Assembly (NCBI RefSeq): GCF_013364195.1
Contig: NZ_CP054918.1
Coordinates: forward strand, 5,073,001-5,137,000
Origin: Streptomyces sp. NA04227
Lineage (GTDB): Bacteria > Actinomycetota > Actinomycetes > Streptomycetales > Streptomycetaceae
Direction of reading: 5' to 3'
DNA length: 64,000 nt
Translations under genes and position numbers: made by a program
Notes under the pieces: generated by a model
Databases searched by the model: none
Seen by the model: only the letters and a program-made list of their open reading frames with translations
Told to the model about the DNA's origin: nothing
Shown here: in pieces, positions 55,109-64,000 of the stretch
Layout of the letters: the number at the start of each line of letters is the position of its first letter
Numbering within the stretch: the stretch's first letter is position 1

Positions 55109-56362
55109 TCACAGCCGGTGGGCGGCCCCGGTGGGCGCGGCTCCCCGGGTGTCGAGCAGGAGTTGGGCCTTCACGGACAGGCCCTGGAGGTCGTACGTGC
55201 GGTGGTGCTGGAGCAGGATCGTCAGATCGGCGTCGGCCACCGCCTCGTAGAGGCCCTCCGCGCGCGGCACCGGGCGTTCGAGGACGCTCCACGAGGGCAC
55301 CAGCGGATCGTGGTAGCTGACCGAGGCGCCCAGTTCCATCAGGCGCAGCGCGATCTCGCGTGCGGGGGAGTTCTGCTGGTCGGCCAGGTCCGGCTTGTAG
55401 GTGACGCCGAGCAGCAACACCCGGGCGGCGCGTGCGGACTTGCCGTGCTCGTTGAGCAGGGCAGCCGCGCGCTGCACCACGTATCCGGGCATGTGGTCGT
55501 TGATCTGCTGCGCGAGTTCGACCATGCGCAGCGGGCGGACCAGGTGCGGCGGCCCGGCGAGTTCCTGCGGCACCGCGTGGCCGCCGACGCCGGGCCCGGG
55601 CCGGAAGGCGTGGAAACCGAAGGGCTTGGTCTCCGCGCAGCGGATCACGTCCCACAGGTCGACGTTCAAGTCGTGGCAGAGCACGGCCATTTCGTTGACC
55701 AGCGCGATGTTGACATGGCGGTAGTTGGTCTCCAGGAGCTGTACGGTCTCCGCCTCGCGCGGGCCGCGGGCGCGGACCACCTTGTCGGTGAGCCGGGCGT
55801 AGAAGGCCGCCGCCGATTCGGTGCAGGCCGGGGTCAGTCCGCCGATGACCTGCGGGGTGTTGGAGTGCGAGTGGCTGCGGCTGCCGGGGTCCAGCCTGCT
55901 GGGGGCGTACGCGAGGTGGAAGTCGGTGCCCGCGCGCAGGCCGGAGCCCTGTTCGAGGAGGGGGCGCAGGGTGTTCTCGGTGGTGCCGGGCGGGACCGCG
56001 GACTCCAGGATCACCGTGGTGTGCGGGCGCAGCCGGGCGGCCAGGGCGCGCGCGGCCTCGGTCACCTGGCCGAGGTCCAGCGGGCCGTGCGCGCTGCGCG
56101 GGGTGGGCAGGGTGATCACCGCGGTACGGACCCGGCCGAGTTCGGCAGGGTCGGAGGTGGTGCGAAAACCACCCGCGAGCATCCGGCGCAGTTCGGCGGG
56201 GCTGAGGGTGCCGGGGTCGAGACGGTCGGCGGCGGGGGCGCCGGAGGGCGCGGGCGCCCGCCCGGGGTCGTAGCCGATGGTGGGGATCCCCGCGGTGACC
56301 GCCGCCTGGGCGAGGGGCAGGCCGAGGTGGCCGAGTCCGATGACGGCGAGGTCTGCGGGCAT
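55109..56362 (-). CDS. UDP-glucose/GDP-mannose dehydrogenase family protein lacking catalytic residues
   Basis: 417 residues with the full family architecture: Rossmann VIGLGHLGLPLAQAAVTAG, VITLPTPRSAHGPLDL, ESAVPPGTTENTL, a central domain and the C-terminal VLLLGVTYKPDLADQQNSPA. The catalytic Cys motif reads GPGVGGHAVP, with Ala263 for Cys. PER in the Glu loop reads PSR (Ser155). The usual Lys before the ENTYR-like motif is Gln208 (AETVQLLETNYR). It therefore looks unable to perform the two-step oxidation. It could be a regulator, a sugar-nucleotide binder or an enzyme with another reaction. Confidence 0.82.
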   Translation of the reverse strand: MPADLAVIGLGHLGLPLAQAAVTAGIPTIGYDPGRAPAPSGAPAADRLDPGTLSPAELRRMLAGGFRTTSDPAELGRVRTAVITLPTPRSAHGPLDLGQVTEAARALAARLRPHTTVILESAVPPGTTENTLRPLLEQGSGLRAGTDFHLAYAPSRLDPGSRSHSHSNTPQVIGGLTPACTESAAAFYARLTDKVVRARGPREAETVQLLETNYRHVNIALVNEMAVLCHDLNVDLWDVIRCAETKPFGFHAFRPGPGVGGHAVPQELAGPPHLVRPLRMVELAQQINDHMPGYVVQRAAALLNEHGKSARAARVLLLGVTYKPDLADQQNSPAREIALRLMELGASVSYHDPLVPSWSVLERPVPRAEGLYEAVADADLTILLQHHRTYDLQGLSVKAQLLLDTRGAAPTGAAHRL

Positions 56363-56677
56363 GTCGAGGGCCGTCCTTCCCAGTAGCCGGAGCGCTGACT
56401 GTGCGCAAGTCCTGTGGACAAGGTGGACCAGCGCACTGTCACACTAGGAGTAAATATGACCCAGTTTGTGGGATTGATTTGGTGGAAATCGACGTGTCTC
56501 GTCGGCGTGTGGGCCGAATGCGCGCCCCGCCCGCACCGGGTCGGCGCCGGTTGTCCACAGGCGCCGAGCGCGTAGTGGCTGAACCATGGCAGTCCGGTCA
56601 GAATTTGGGCATGGCGGATGTGCGTCCGGGCACACGCGACGGGGTGTGACCGAGGCGGCGGACGACGGGAGACAGCG
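56363..56677. other. 315-base divergent region between the dehydrogenase-like gene and glpD
   Basis: A short AT-rich patch (about 56449-56485) contains TAGTGT and CATATT on the minus strand as possible -10 elements. On the plus strand TTGTCC with TAGTGG about 16 bases on is a weak glpD promoter. No operator of a known regulator was recognised. Confidence 0.35.
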
Positions 56678-58384
56678 GTGAGGACAGCGGCAATGGGCCC
56701 CGAGCAGCGGGCCGAGGCACTCGCGGCAATGGCCGAGCGGGAACTCGACGTACTGGTGGTGGGCGGCGGCGTGGTCGGCGCGGGCACCGCGCTGGATTCC
56801 GCCACACGCGGACTGAGCACCGCGATCGTCGAAGCGCGCGACTGGGCCTCCGGCACCTCCAGCCGCTCCAGCAAACTCATCCACGGCGGGCTGCGCTATC
56901 TGGAGATGCTGGACTTCGCCCTGGTCCGTGAGGCACTCAAGGAACGCGGTCTGCTCCTGGAACGCCTCGCGCCCCACCTGGTCAGCCCCGTGCCCTTCCT
57001 CTACCCCTTGCAGCACAAGGGCTGGGAGCGGCTGTACGCGGGCTCCGGCGTCGCCCTCTACGACACCATGTCGATGGCGCGCGGACACGGCCGGGGGCTC
57101 CCCGTGCACCGGCACCTGAGCCGCCGTCACGCCCTGCGGGTCGCCCCCTGCCTGAAGAAGGACGCCCTGGTCGGCGCCCTGCAGTACTACGACGCCCAGA
57201 TGGACGACGCCCGCTACGTCGCCATGCTCGTCCGTACCGCCGCGGCCTACGGCGCGCTCACCGCCAACCGCGCCCGGGTCACCGGCTTCCTGCGCGAGGG
57301 CGAGCGGGTCGTCGGCGCGCGCGTCCAGGACGTCGAGGGCGGCGGGGAGTACGAGATCCACGCGAAGCAGGTGGTCAACGCCACCGGAGTGTGGACCGAC
57401 GACACCCAGGCGATGGTCGGCGAGCGCGGCCAGTTCCACGTCCGGGCCTCCAAGGGCATTCACCTCGTGGTGCCCAAGGACCGCATCCACTCCACCACCG
57501 GACTGATCCTGCGCACCGAGAAGTCCGTGCTCTTCGTCATCCCCTGGGGCAGGCACTGGATCGTCGGCACCACCGACACCGACTGGGACCTCGACAAGGC
57601 CCACCCCGCCGCCTCCAGCGCCGACATCGACTACCTCCTCGAGCATGTGAACGCGGCCCTCGCCGTTCCGCTGACCAGGGACGACGTCGAGGGCGTCTAC
57701 GCCGGTCTGCGACCGCTGCTCGCCGGTGAGTCCGACGCCACCAGCAAACTCTCGCGCGAGCACACCGTCGCCCACCCGGTGCCCGGGCTCGTGGTCGTGG
57801 CGGGCGGCAAGTACACGACGTACCGGGTGATGGCCAAGGACGCCGTCGACGCCGCCGTGCACGGGCTCGACCAGCGGGTGGCCGAGTGCGTCACCGAGGA
57901 GATCCCGCTGCTCGGCGCCGAGGGCTATCCGGCCATGTGGAACGCCCGCGCCCGGATCGCCCAGCACGCCGGGCTGCATGTCGTACGGGTCGAGCATCTC
58001 CTCGGCAGGTACGGCTCGTTGACCGAGGAACTGGTCGCTCTGATCGCCGAGGACCCCTCCCTCGGTGCCCCGTTGCAGCACGCCGACGACTATCTGCGTG
58101 CCGAGGTCGTCTACGCCGCCTCGCACGAGGGTGCCCGTCACCTCGACGACGTTCTCACCCGCCGTACCCGGATCTCCATCGAGACCTTCGACCGCGGCAC
58201 CCGCAGCGCACAGGAGGCCGCCGAGCTGATGGCGCCGGTGCTCGGCTGGGACAAGGACCAGATCGCCAGGGAGGTGGAGCACTACAAGAAGCGGGTCGAG
58301 GCCGAACGAGAGTCCCAGCGCCAGCCGGACGACCTCACGGCCGACGCGGCGCGGCTGGGGGCGCCGGACATTGTGCCGTTGTGA
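56678..58384 (+). CDS. glpD: Aerobic glycerol-3-phosphate dehydrogenase
   Basis: 568 residues from GTG 56678 (GACGGGAGA upstream); ATG 56693 is an alternative. FAD-binding LDVLVVGGGVVGAGTALDSA, then GTSSRSSKLIHGGLRYLEM and VVVAGGKYTTYRVMAKDAVD mark the FAD-dependent GlpD family. A C-terminal helical domain (EVVYAASHEGARHLDDVLTR) completes it. It feeds electrons from glycerol-3-phosphate to the quinone pool at the membrane. No glycerol kinase or facilitator gene is adjacent here. Confidence 0.95.
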   Translation: MRTAAMGPEQRAEALAAMAERELDVLVVGGGVVGAGTALDSATRGLSTAIVEARDWASGTSSRSSKLIHGGLRYLEMLDFALVREALKERGLLLERLAPHLVSPVPFLYPLQHKGWERLYAGSGVALYDTMSMARGHGRGLPVHRHLSRRHALRVAPCLKKDALVGALQYYDAQMDDARYVAMLVRTAAAYGALTANRARVTGFLREGERVVGARVQDVEGGGEYEIHAKQVVNATGVWTDDTQAMVGERGQFHVRASKGIHLVVPKDRIHSTTGLILRTEKSVLFVIPWGRHWIVGTTDTDWDLDKAHPAASSADIDYLLEHVNAALAVPLTRDDVEGVYAGLRPLLAGESDATSKLSREHTVAHPVPGLVVVAGGKYTTYRVMAKDAVDAAVHGLDQRVAECVTEEIPLLGAEGYPAMWNARARIAQHAGLHVVRVEHLLGRYGSLTEELVALIAEDPSLGAPLQHADDYLRAEVVYAASHEGARHLDDVLTRRTRISIETFDRGTRSAQEAAELMAPVLGWDKDQIAREVEHYKKRVEAERESQRQPDDLTADAARLGAPDIVPL

Positions 58385-58802
58385 GGGGTGGATGGGGCGT
58401 GGCGGGAGGGGGGCTGGGCGCTGGCCGTTGGGAGTTGGGAGTTGGGAGCTGCGCGTTGCGTCGGCGTGACGGCTGATGCCGCCTGGCTCGGGGCGTTGGG
58501 CATCGTGCGGGTGTGACGGGCGGCGCGGTGCGGCTCGGTGTCGAGGGGCATCGTGACGGTGTGAAGGGCGCGCTGTCGGCCGGGGACGGGGCTCGTGGGA
58601 CCGAGGACGGGGCTCGTGCGGCTGTGAACGGGGCTCGTGCGGCCGGGCACAGGGTCTGTGCGGTGTGAACCGGGCGGTGGGCTGTAACCGGGCCGTGCGG
58701 TGATGTTGGCCGTGAGGTGTCGCTGAGATGGCTCGGTTCGCGGTGTTGAGGGGCGGGGTGGGGTGGGGTGGGAGGGGGAGGGGGGAGGGGGAAAGCCGGG
58801 GC
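58385..58802. other. 418-base repeat-rich non-coding region after glpD
   Basis: TTGGGAG occurs three times in tandem (58428-58448). A 21-bp repeat built on ACGGGGCTCGTG starts at 58586, 58607 and 58628. At the far end is a G-rich tract (58750-58791) with at least seven runs of four or more G on the plus strand. No gene is supported. It lies between convergent genes. Confidence 0.75.
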
Positions 58803-59845
58803 TCAAGGAGTGCTCGGGCAGAACTCGGCCGCCAGCAGGGCGCGTTCCGAAGCACGGTCGACCGGGGCGTCGGAGTTGAGCCGGAAGGTGAGGACCCGGC
58901 TGCCGTCCGCGCTGGCCGCGGTGCGGACGTAGCTGCCCGTGATCCGGCCGTTGTGGCCCCAGACGGTGCGCCCGCACGGCAGCTTGCTGGGCATCAGGCC
59001 GAGTCCGTAACGGCCTTCGGCGGTACGGGTGTTCAGCATGGCGCGCAGGATGCGCGCGGGCAGCAGCTCGCCGCCGAGGAGCGCGGCGTAGAAGCGGTCC
59101 AGGTCGGCGAGCGTGCTGACCAGTTCGCCCGCGGCACCGGCGACGCGCGGGTCGAGCCGGGTGACGCGGCGGCCGTCGGCGGTGTACCCGGCGCTGTGCG
59201 GCGCGGGCAGCCCGGTGCGCGCGCCGGGGAAGGACGTACCGCGCAGCCGGAGCGGACGCAGTATGCGGCGCTCGGCCTCGGCGGCGTACGGGCGTTGGGT
59301 GAGGTGCTCGACGACCATGCCGAGGAGTACGTAGTTCGTGTTGGAGTAGGCGAAACGGCCGGGGCGGAAAGGGGGATGGGCCAGGGCGAGTTGTACGGCG
59401 CGCAGCGGGCGCACGGGTACGCGGCCCGCGGTGTCGCGGGTGTAGTCGGGCAGGCCGCTGGTGTGGCTGAGCAGGGCGCGCAGGCTCAGGCGCCGACCGT
59501 CTGGCCGTTGCCGCGGATCAGGCCCGGCAGATGTGTGTCCACGGTGTCGGACAGTGACAGGCGCCCCTCGGCGGCGAGTTGGAGGACCACGGTGGCCAGG
59601 AAGGTCTTGGTGATGCTTCCGGCGCGGAAGTGGTCGGCCCGGCCGATGGCCGGGGCGGTGGCGGCGAACCGTGTGTCGCCCTCCTCGCGGGCGAGCAGCG
59701 CGGCGGCCGGGGCCTTGCCCTCACCCGTGAGCGCGGGGAGAGTGGCGTCGGTGGCAGTGGTCCGGCGGACCGGGGCGCTGCCCGGGAGCAGGACGGCGAG
59801 CACCACGGTGAGCACCGCGGCCGACAGGGTCCGGGACCGGATCAT
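58803..59845 (-). pseudogene. Frameshifted secreted serine hydrolase (beta-lactamase / D,D-peptidase family)
   Basis: Two halves in different frames make one gene. The N-terminal half (from ATG 59845) has a signal peptide and the SxxK nucleophile GSITKTF (Ser77, Lys80), then breaks after LPGLIRGNGQTVGA. In another frame the text continues without a gap: DGRRLSLRALLSHTSGLPDY, the YxN motif AYSNTNYVLL, and HNGRITG in place of KTG, to a stop at 58803. One missing base near 59498-59503 explains it. It is either a true inactivating mutation or a sequence error. Confidence 0.85.
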
Positions 59846-59983
59846 GAGCGGTTCCTGGCGTTGTACGGCGGGGGTTGCCCATCATGCGGGACGACCGACC
59901 CTGCGGCGCCGTCCGGTCTTCGGGTAAGGGACAATGGTGGCACTTTCGGGGCGGGTTGCGGAGCAAGGGCACAGAGGGGACTC

Positions 59984-62900
59984 ATGTCGGAGGCGGAGCA
60001 GACGGGGGCAGCCCGTAAGGAAAAGCGGGAACGTCTCCTCGCCGGTCGCTACCGGCTCCAGGACGTGCTCGGCCGTGGCGGCATGGGCACCGTGTGGCGG
60101 GCCCAGGACGAGACACTCGGCCGCGCGGTGGCGGTCAAGGAACTGCGGTTCCCCTCCGCCATCGACGACGACGACAAACGCCGTCTGATCACCCGCACCC
60201 TGCGGGAGGCCAAGGCGATCGCGCGGATCCGCAACACCAGTGCCGTGACCGTCTACGACGTCGTGGACGAGGACGACCGGCCGTGGATCGTCATGGAACT
60301 CATCGAGGGCAAGTCCCTCGCGGATGTGATCCGGCACGACGGTGTGCTCGGCCCGCGCCGGGCCGCCGAGGTCGGCCTCGCGATCCTCGACGTGCTGCGC
60401 TCCGCGCACCGCGAGGGCATCCTGCACCGCGATGTGAAGCCCTCCAACGTCCTGATCTCCGAGGACGGCCGGGTCGTCCTCACCGACTTCGGCATCGCCC
60501 AGGTGGAGGGCGACCCCTCGATCACCTCCACCGGCATGCTCGTCGGCGCCCCCTCCTACATCTCCCCGGAGCGCGCACGCGGCCACAAGCCCGGCCCCGC
60601 CGCCGACCTGTGGTCGCTCGGCGGTCTGCTCTACGCGGCGGTGGAGGGCGGCCCGCCGTACGACAAGGGCACGGCCATCGCCACCCTCACGGCCGTGATG
60701 ACCGAGCCCGTCGAACCCCCCAAGAACGCGGGCGAGAAGCTCACCGAGGTCATCTACGGCCTCCTCGCCAAGGACCCCGCCCAACGCCTCGACGACGCAG
60801 GCGCACGCTCCCTGCTGACCGCGATCGTCAGCGCTCCCGAGCCCGCGCCCGCCCCGCCGACGGACCGTTCGACCCACCATCTGCGGATGCCGCCGCTGCC
60901 GACCCGGCCGCCGGGCGACGCGGTGCGCGAGGCTTCGGCGCGGACGGGTGGGCGCGGGAGCGGCTTGGGTAACGGTGGTGCGGACGACGGCGGCCCCGGT
61001 GGTCGCGGCGCGGCTTCTTCGTCCGGCTCATCCGGCTCATCCGGTGCATCTGGTTCGCCCGGGGCGAGTGCTGGCGTCTCGCCTTCGTCTCCTTCCTCGC
61101 GGTCTTCCTCCAGCTCTTCGTCGGCCCCCGCCTCCTCTGCCGCCTCTGGCTCGGCGTCGGCCGCTGCTTCGGCCGCCGGGTCCGGTTCCGCGACCGGCAA
61201 GCGTTCCGAGGAGGTCGCCGAACGTCTGCGGGGCGCGTTGCGCGTGGTGCGCAGGGCGGCGGGCGGCTCCGGTGAGGGGCGGAACAAGTCGGGGGCGAAG
61301 TCCGGAGCGAAGTCCGGTGCGGCTGAGGTGAGTTCGGGCACGGGCGCGGAGTCCGGTGCCGCCGGAATGGGTGCGGGTGCGGAGAGGCGCTCGGATACGG
61401 GACCGGAGGCGCCGAAGAAGCCGAAGGCACGTCCGCGTACCGGTTCACGTTCGCCCCGGTCGAGTTGGGGAGTCGCCGGTACGAGTGACGTGGGGGCCGA
61501 TCGTGAGCCCGTGCGCCCTGAGGCCGCCCCGGAGTCCAACGACGAGGTGACGGCGCGGGGTTCGGGCGACGTCGCGCAGACTGCCGTGCTGCCGAGTGTG
61601 GGTGGCACGGCCGAGGGTGCCTCTGCTGAGGCGGCGCCCGAGACGGAGGTGCTGCCCACCGTTGCCTCGGGGGCTGACGCGACTCCTGCGGACGCGGCGC
61701 CCAAGGACGAGGTTCCGACCGCTGACAAGACGGCGGCGAGCGAGCCGTCCGAGGACGCTGCCGCTTCCGGGCCGACGGTCTCCGGGGACGGGGTCGCCGC
61801 AGACGCGGTTCCGGTGTCCTCGCTCGTCGACGAGGCGTTCGGACCTTCGCCGATCGCAGCCAAGTCCCTTCTGGGCAAGGCGGGTTCGAAGTCGGACGGC
61901 ACGGATGGTGCGAAGTCCGGGGTTGGGACCGAGCCGGAGCCGGAGCCGGGGTCGGCGTCGGCTGCGTCCAAGGTTGAGCCGGGCAAGGGCAGCGGTGGCA
62001 GCGGTGCGGAAGCCGGTGGTGATACGGAGGCCGGTACGGGTACGGCTGAGGGCGCCACGGGGGCAACCGCTACGGACGCCGCGTCCGGGGCTACGGATCC
62101 CGGCGAGTCCGGTGACGCCGACCAGCCGAAGGACGCGTACCAGAAGGCCGCGGTCCCGGGCGGGACGCTCGTACTCGGTTCTGTAGCCGGGGCGGCGGCT
62201 GCCGGTGGCGGTCGAGTGGGAGGCTTGGGCGAGGAAAGCCCGAGTGCTTCGGAAAGCTCGGGCGGATCGGAAAGCTCGGGCGACGCGGGCACGGGCACGG
62301 GCACGGACGCGGACGGTGCCGCGAAAGGCGCGGGCAGTACGGCAGGTGCCGAGCGTGCGGCGAGCGGCGAAGCCGCAGGGGAGAGTGGCACGGCTGCTGC
62401 CGGTGGCAAGCCAACGGGCGCCGACGGAAAGGCTGTTGCGGCAGCCGCCGGGGCCGCGGCTGCCACGTCGGCCGCTGATCCCCGCACCATGCACCTCGGC
62501 CAGGTCGGCGGCAAGTCCTCGGCGTCCGCTCCCTCGGCACCCGCTCCCTCGACAACCGCTCCCGCTCCCTCGGCTTCGGCGTCCACGGCCGCTGGGAGTG
62601 CGGCGAAGCCGGATGTCCGTACGACAGCGCTCTCGGCGGTGAAACAGGACTCCGGCGCCGCACAGGGCACCGCGGCCACTGCCGCCGGAACGCCCGCCGA
62701 CCCCACAACCTCCGCCACCAGCAGAGAGGTTGGCGCAGGCGCAGGCGCAGGCGCAGGCGCAGGCGCAGGCGCAGGGTCCGGGGCTTCGGTGGCCGGGGTT
62801 TCGCGGCGCACGCTTGTGATCGCGGCCGTCATCGTGGCGCTCGCGGTGCTGGGCACCGTGCTGGGGCTGGCGCTGCGGGACGGATCGGACGGTACGGACA

Positions 62901-63562
62901 AGGACTCCGGTGACAAGAACAGCTCCGCGGGGGTGAGTTCGGGCGGCGGCGACTCCGGTGGTCAGGGCGAGGAGTCGGGTCGTAACGGCGGATCGGAGCA
63001 GGAGAACGGCGACAGCGGCGGGAAGACCGACGGCGGAACCGGCGAGGACGGCGACCAGGGCGAGGACGCGGGCGAGGGCCACGACCCGGGCCGCACCGGT
63101 GGTTCGGGCCCGGGCGGCGGAGGCATCGAGGACACCGTCACCCGGTACCGGCACCCGCAGGGCTTCTCCATCGGCCTTCCGCAGGGCTGGAAGTACACGT
63201 CGACCAGCAAGGCCGGAGCGCACTTCCAGGGCCCGCGCGGCCAGAAGCTGCTGATCGGCTGGACCGGTACGCCGAAGGACAACCCGGTCGTCGACTGGCG
63301 CAACCAGGAGAAGTACATGTACCGGTCGGAGTACCGGCGCATCCGGATCGAGCCGGTCGGCTTCCGCGGCTGGGAGACGGCCGACTGGGAGTTCACCTAC
63401 GTCGACAAGGGCGTCAAGTACCGCTCCATCGACCGCGGTTTCGTCGTGAACTCCCGGCTCGGCTACGCCCTGATGTACACGGCGAAGGACGCCGACTGGA
63501 ACACCGACCAGCGCCGCGACACCTGGCGCGTCTTCACCCGGACCTTCACTCCGAAGTCCTGA
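59984..63562 (+). CDS. Very large transmembrane Ser/Thr protein kinase
   Basis: 1192 residues from ATG 59984 (GAGGGGA upstream). The kinase domain covers about 20-285: glycine loop LGRGGMGTVWRA, Lys52, HRDVKPSN (Asp150), DFG at 168-170 and SYISPERARG. About 640 residues of Ser/Ala/Gly/Glu/Pro-rich low-complexity sequence follow. One transmembrane helix (TLVIAAVIVALAVLGTVLGL) lies near residue 950. A Gly/Glu linker and an outer domain of about 145 residues (YRHPQGFSIGLPQGWKYTST) complete it. There are no PASTA repeats. A (GGCGCA)7 tract at 62732-62773 codes for GAGAGAG before the membrane helix. Confidence 0.9.
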   Translation: MSEAEQTGAARKEKRERLLAGRYRLQDVLGRGGMGTVWRAQDETLGRAVAVKELRFPSAIDDDDKRRLITRTLREAKAIARIRNTSAVTVYDVVDEDDRPWIVMELIEGKSLADVIRHDGVLGPRRAAEVGLAILDVLRSAHREGILHRDVKPSNVLISEDGRVVLTDFGIAQVEGDPSITSTGMLVGAPSYISPERARGHKPGPAADLWSLGGLLYAAVEGGPPYDKGTAIATLTAVMTEPVEPPKNAGEKLTEVIYGLLAKDPAQRLDDAGARSLLTAIVSAPEPAPAPPTDRSTHHLRMPPLPTRPPGDAVREASARTGGRGSGLGNGGADDGGPGGRGAASSSGSSGSSGASGSPGASAGVSPSSPSSRSSSSSSSAPASSAASGSASAAASAAGSGSATGKRSEEVAERLRGALRVVRRAAGGSGEGRNKSGAKSGAKSGAAEVSSGTGAESGAAGMGAGAERRSDTGPEAPKKPKARPRTGSRSPRSSWGVAGTSDVGADREPVRPEAAPESNDEVTARGSGDVAQTAVLPSVGGTAEGASAEAAPETEVLPTVASGADATPADAAPKDEVPTADKTAASEPSEDAAASGPTVSGDGVAADAVPVSSLVDEAFGPSPIAAKSLLGKAGSKSDGTDGAKSGVGTEPEPEPGSASAASKVEPGKGSGGSGAEAGGDTEAGTGTAEGATGATATDAASGATDPGESGDADQPKDAYQKAAVPGGTLVLGSVAGAAAAGGGRVGGLGEESPSASESSGGSESSGDAGTGTGTDADGAAKGAGSTAGAERAASGEAAGESGTAAAGGKPTGADGKAVAAAAGAAAATSAADPRTMHLGQVGGKSSASAPSAPAPSTTAPAPSASASTAAGSAAKPDVRTTALSAVKQDSGAAQGTAATAAGTPADPTTSATSREVGAGAGAGAGAGAGAGSGASVAGVSRRTLVIAAVIVALAVLGTVLGLALRDGSDGTDKDSGDKNSSAGVSSGGGDSGGQGEESGRNGGSEQENGDSGGKTDGGTGEDGDQGEDAGEGHDPGRTGGSGPGGGGIEDTVTRYRHPQGFSIGLPQGWKYTSTSKAGAHFQGPRGQKLLIGWTGTPKDNPVVDWRNQEKYMYRSEYRRIRIEPVGFRGWETADWEFTYVDKGVKYRSIDRGFVVNSRLGYALMYTAKDADWNTDQRRDTWRVFTRTFTPKS
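62732..62773. repeat. Hexanucleotide microsatellite (GGCGCA)7 in the kinase gene
   Basis: Seven perfect units encode alternating Gly-Ala just before the transmembrane helix of the kinase. Changes in copy number would keep the frame and alter linker length. Confidence 0.9.
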
Positions 63563-63639
63563 AGCCCTGAGTCCTGAGCCCAGGACCTCGGCCCTGAGGG
63601 CCTGGGCCGGGCCCCGGGTCCCGGCTCAGCCCCCTCCGC

Positions 63640-64000
63640 TCAGCAGACGTGCCCCGTCATGGTCGTCGACCAGCGCATGCCGGCGGATATGTGCTCCAGG
63701 TAGCTGTCGTCGGTGACCCTCACGGTGATCTCCACGTAGGGGAGCGCGGGGAAGAGACGGTCGCGCAGGACGTCCCAGATGTCGTAGTCGTCGAGGTCGG
63801 CGGGGCCCGTCAGGGAGCTCGGGGTCCCAGGGTTGGTCCGGGTTCTGCGCCGCCGCGACCTCACTCAGCAACGGGACGTTCTGGTACGGCCCCACGTCGT
63901 ACGAGGCCACGATGTCGGCGGCGCGGCGGGAGAACTCCTCGGCGTTGCCGGGGGTCATGACGTAGTGCGAGACGCCGTCGTAGCCGCTGCCTCCGCTCAA
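63640..64000 (-). pseudogene. Partial gene at window edge, apparently frameshifted, unknown function
   Basis: Read from the edge, the first part (YDGVSHYVMTPGNAEEFSRR, then IVASYDVGPYQNVPLLSEVA, to NPDQPWDPE) is coding in character, after which that frame turns into Arg/Pro-rich nonsense. A second frame takes over with normal composition, ADLDDYDIWDVLRDRLFPAL and onward to the end TTMTGHVC, stop at 63640. The switch lies at about 63810-63830. I do not recognise the protein. Its start is beyond the window or at the edge. It converges with the kinase gene. Confidence 0.55.

Overview
This 64-kb window is very GC-rich and carries 61 recognisable protein genes. Ribosomal-protein gene order, the whiD/bldM pair, shbA, guaB-guaB3 and the groES-groEL1 locus with CIRCE operators point firmly to a Streptomyces chromosome core region. 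The organism assignment is inference from gene content and from memory of Streptomyces gene order; no database search was run.

Layout. 1-9185: ribosomal protein genes from the tail of rplC through rplO (S10 and spc clusters), broken by two spacers (rpsQ-rplN and rpsN-rpsH). 9444-17157: secY, adk, map, infA, rpmJ, rpsM, rpsK, rpoA, rplQ, truA. 17266-18381: a minus-strand membrane protein with a Q/G/Y-rich N-terminus. 18757-21407: rplM-rpsI and glmM. 21607-24452: minus-strand alpha/beta hydrolase, DUF389 membrane protein, coaA. 24823-34361: acpS, NAD(P)HX repair enzyme, alr, hydrolase, tsaE, a small unknown protein, a divergent degenerate L,D-transpeptidase-like protein, tsaB-rimI-tsaD and a small unknown protein. 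34409-35386: hydrolase. 35572-39624: a tightly overlapping minus-strand three-gene unit (multi-span membrane protein with a 33-residue tandem repeat, CHAT protease, trypco1-like protein). 39869-42323: methyltransferase and polysaccharide deacetylase. 42614-44710: groES-groEL1. 44956-48983: alpha-galactosidase, SDR, MOSC protein, LysR regulator. 49048-51277: developmental regulators whiD and bldM (divergent) and sigma factor shbA. 51502-54254: guaB, guaB3. 54394-58384: membrane protein, sugar-nucleotide-dehydrogenase-like protein lacking catalytic residues, glpD. 58803-64000: frameshifted serine hydrolase, very large Ser/Thr kinase, and a partial, apparently frameshifted gene at the edge.

Most genes are housekeeping (translation, protein export, cell-wall precursors, CoA/ACP activation, t6A tRNA modification, purine synthesis, chaperones). 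The most promising candidate for an undescribed system is the membrane protein-CHAT-trypco1 operon: caspase-like protease chemistry, translational coupling of all three genes, and a duplicated YHVGGDLHISGSGDD motif that could act as an assembly signal. Other notable items: a 39-nt copy of the rpsK 3' end placed in the +1 frame, three consecutive hairpins before rplN, a pseudoenzyme dehydrogenase, a palindrome-controlled small gene, several short tandem repeats at gene ends, and three probable leaderless promoters.
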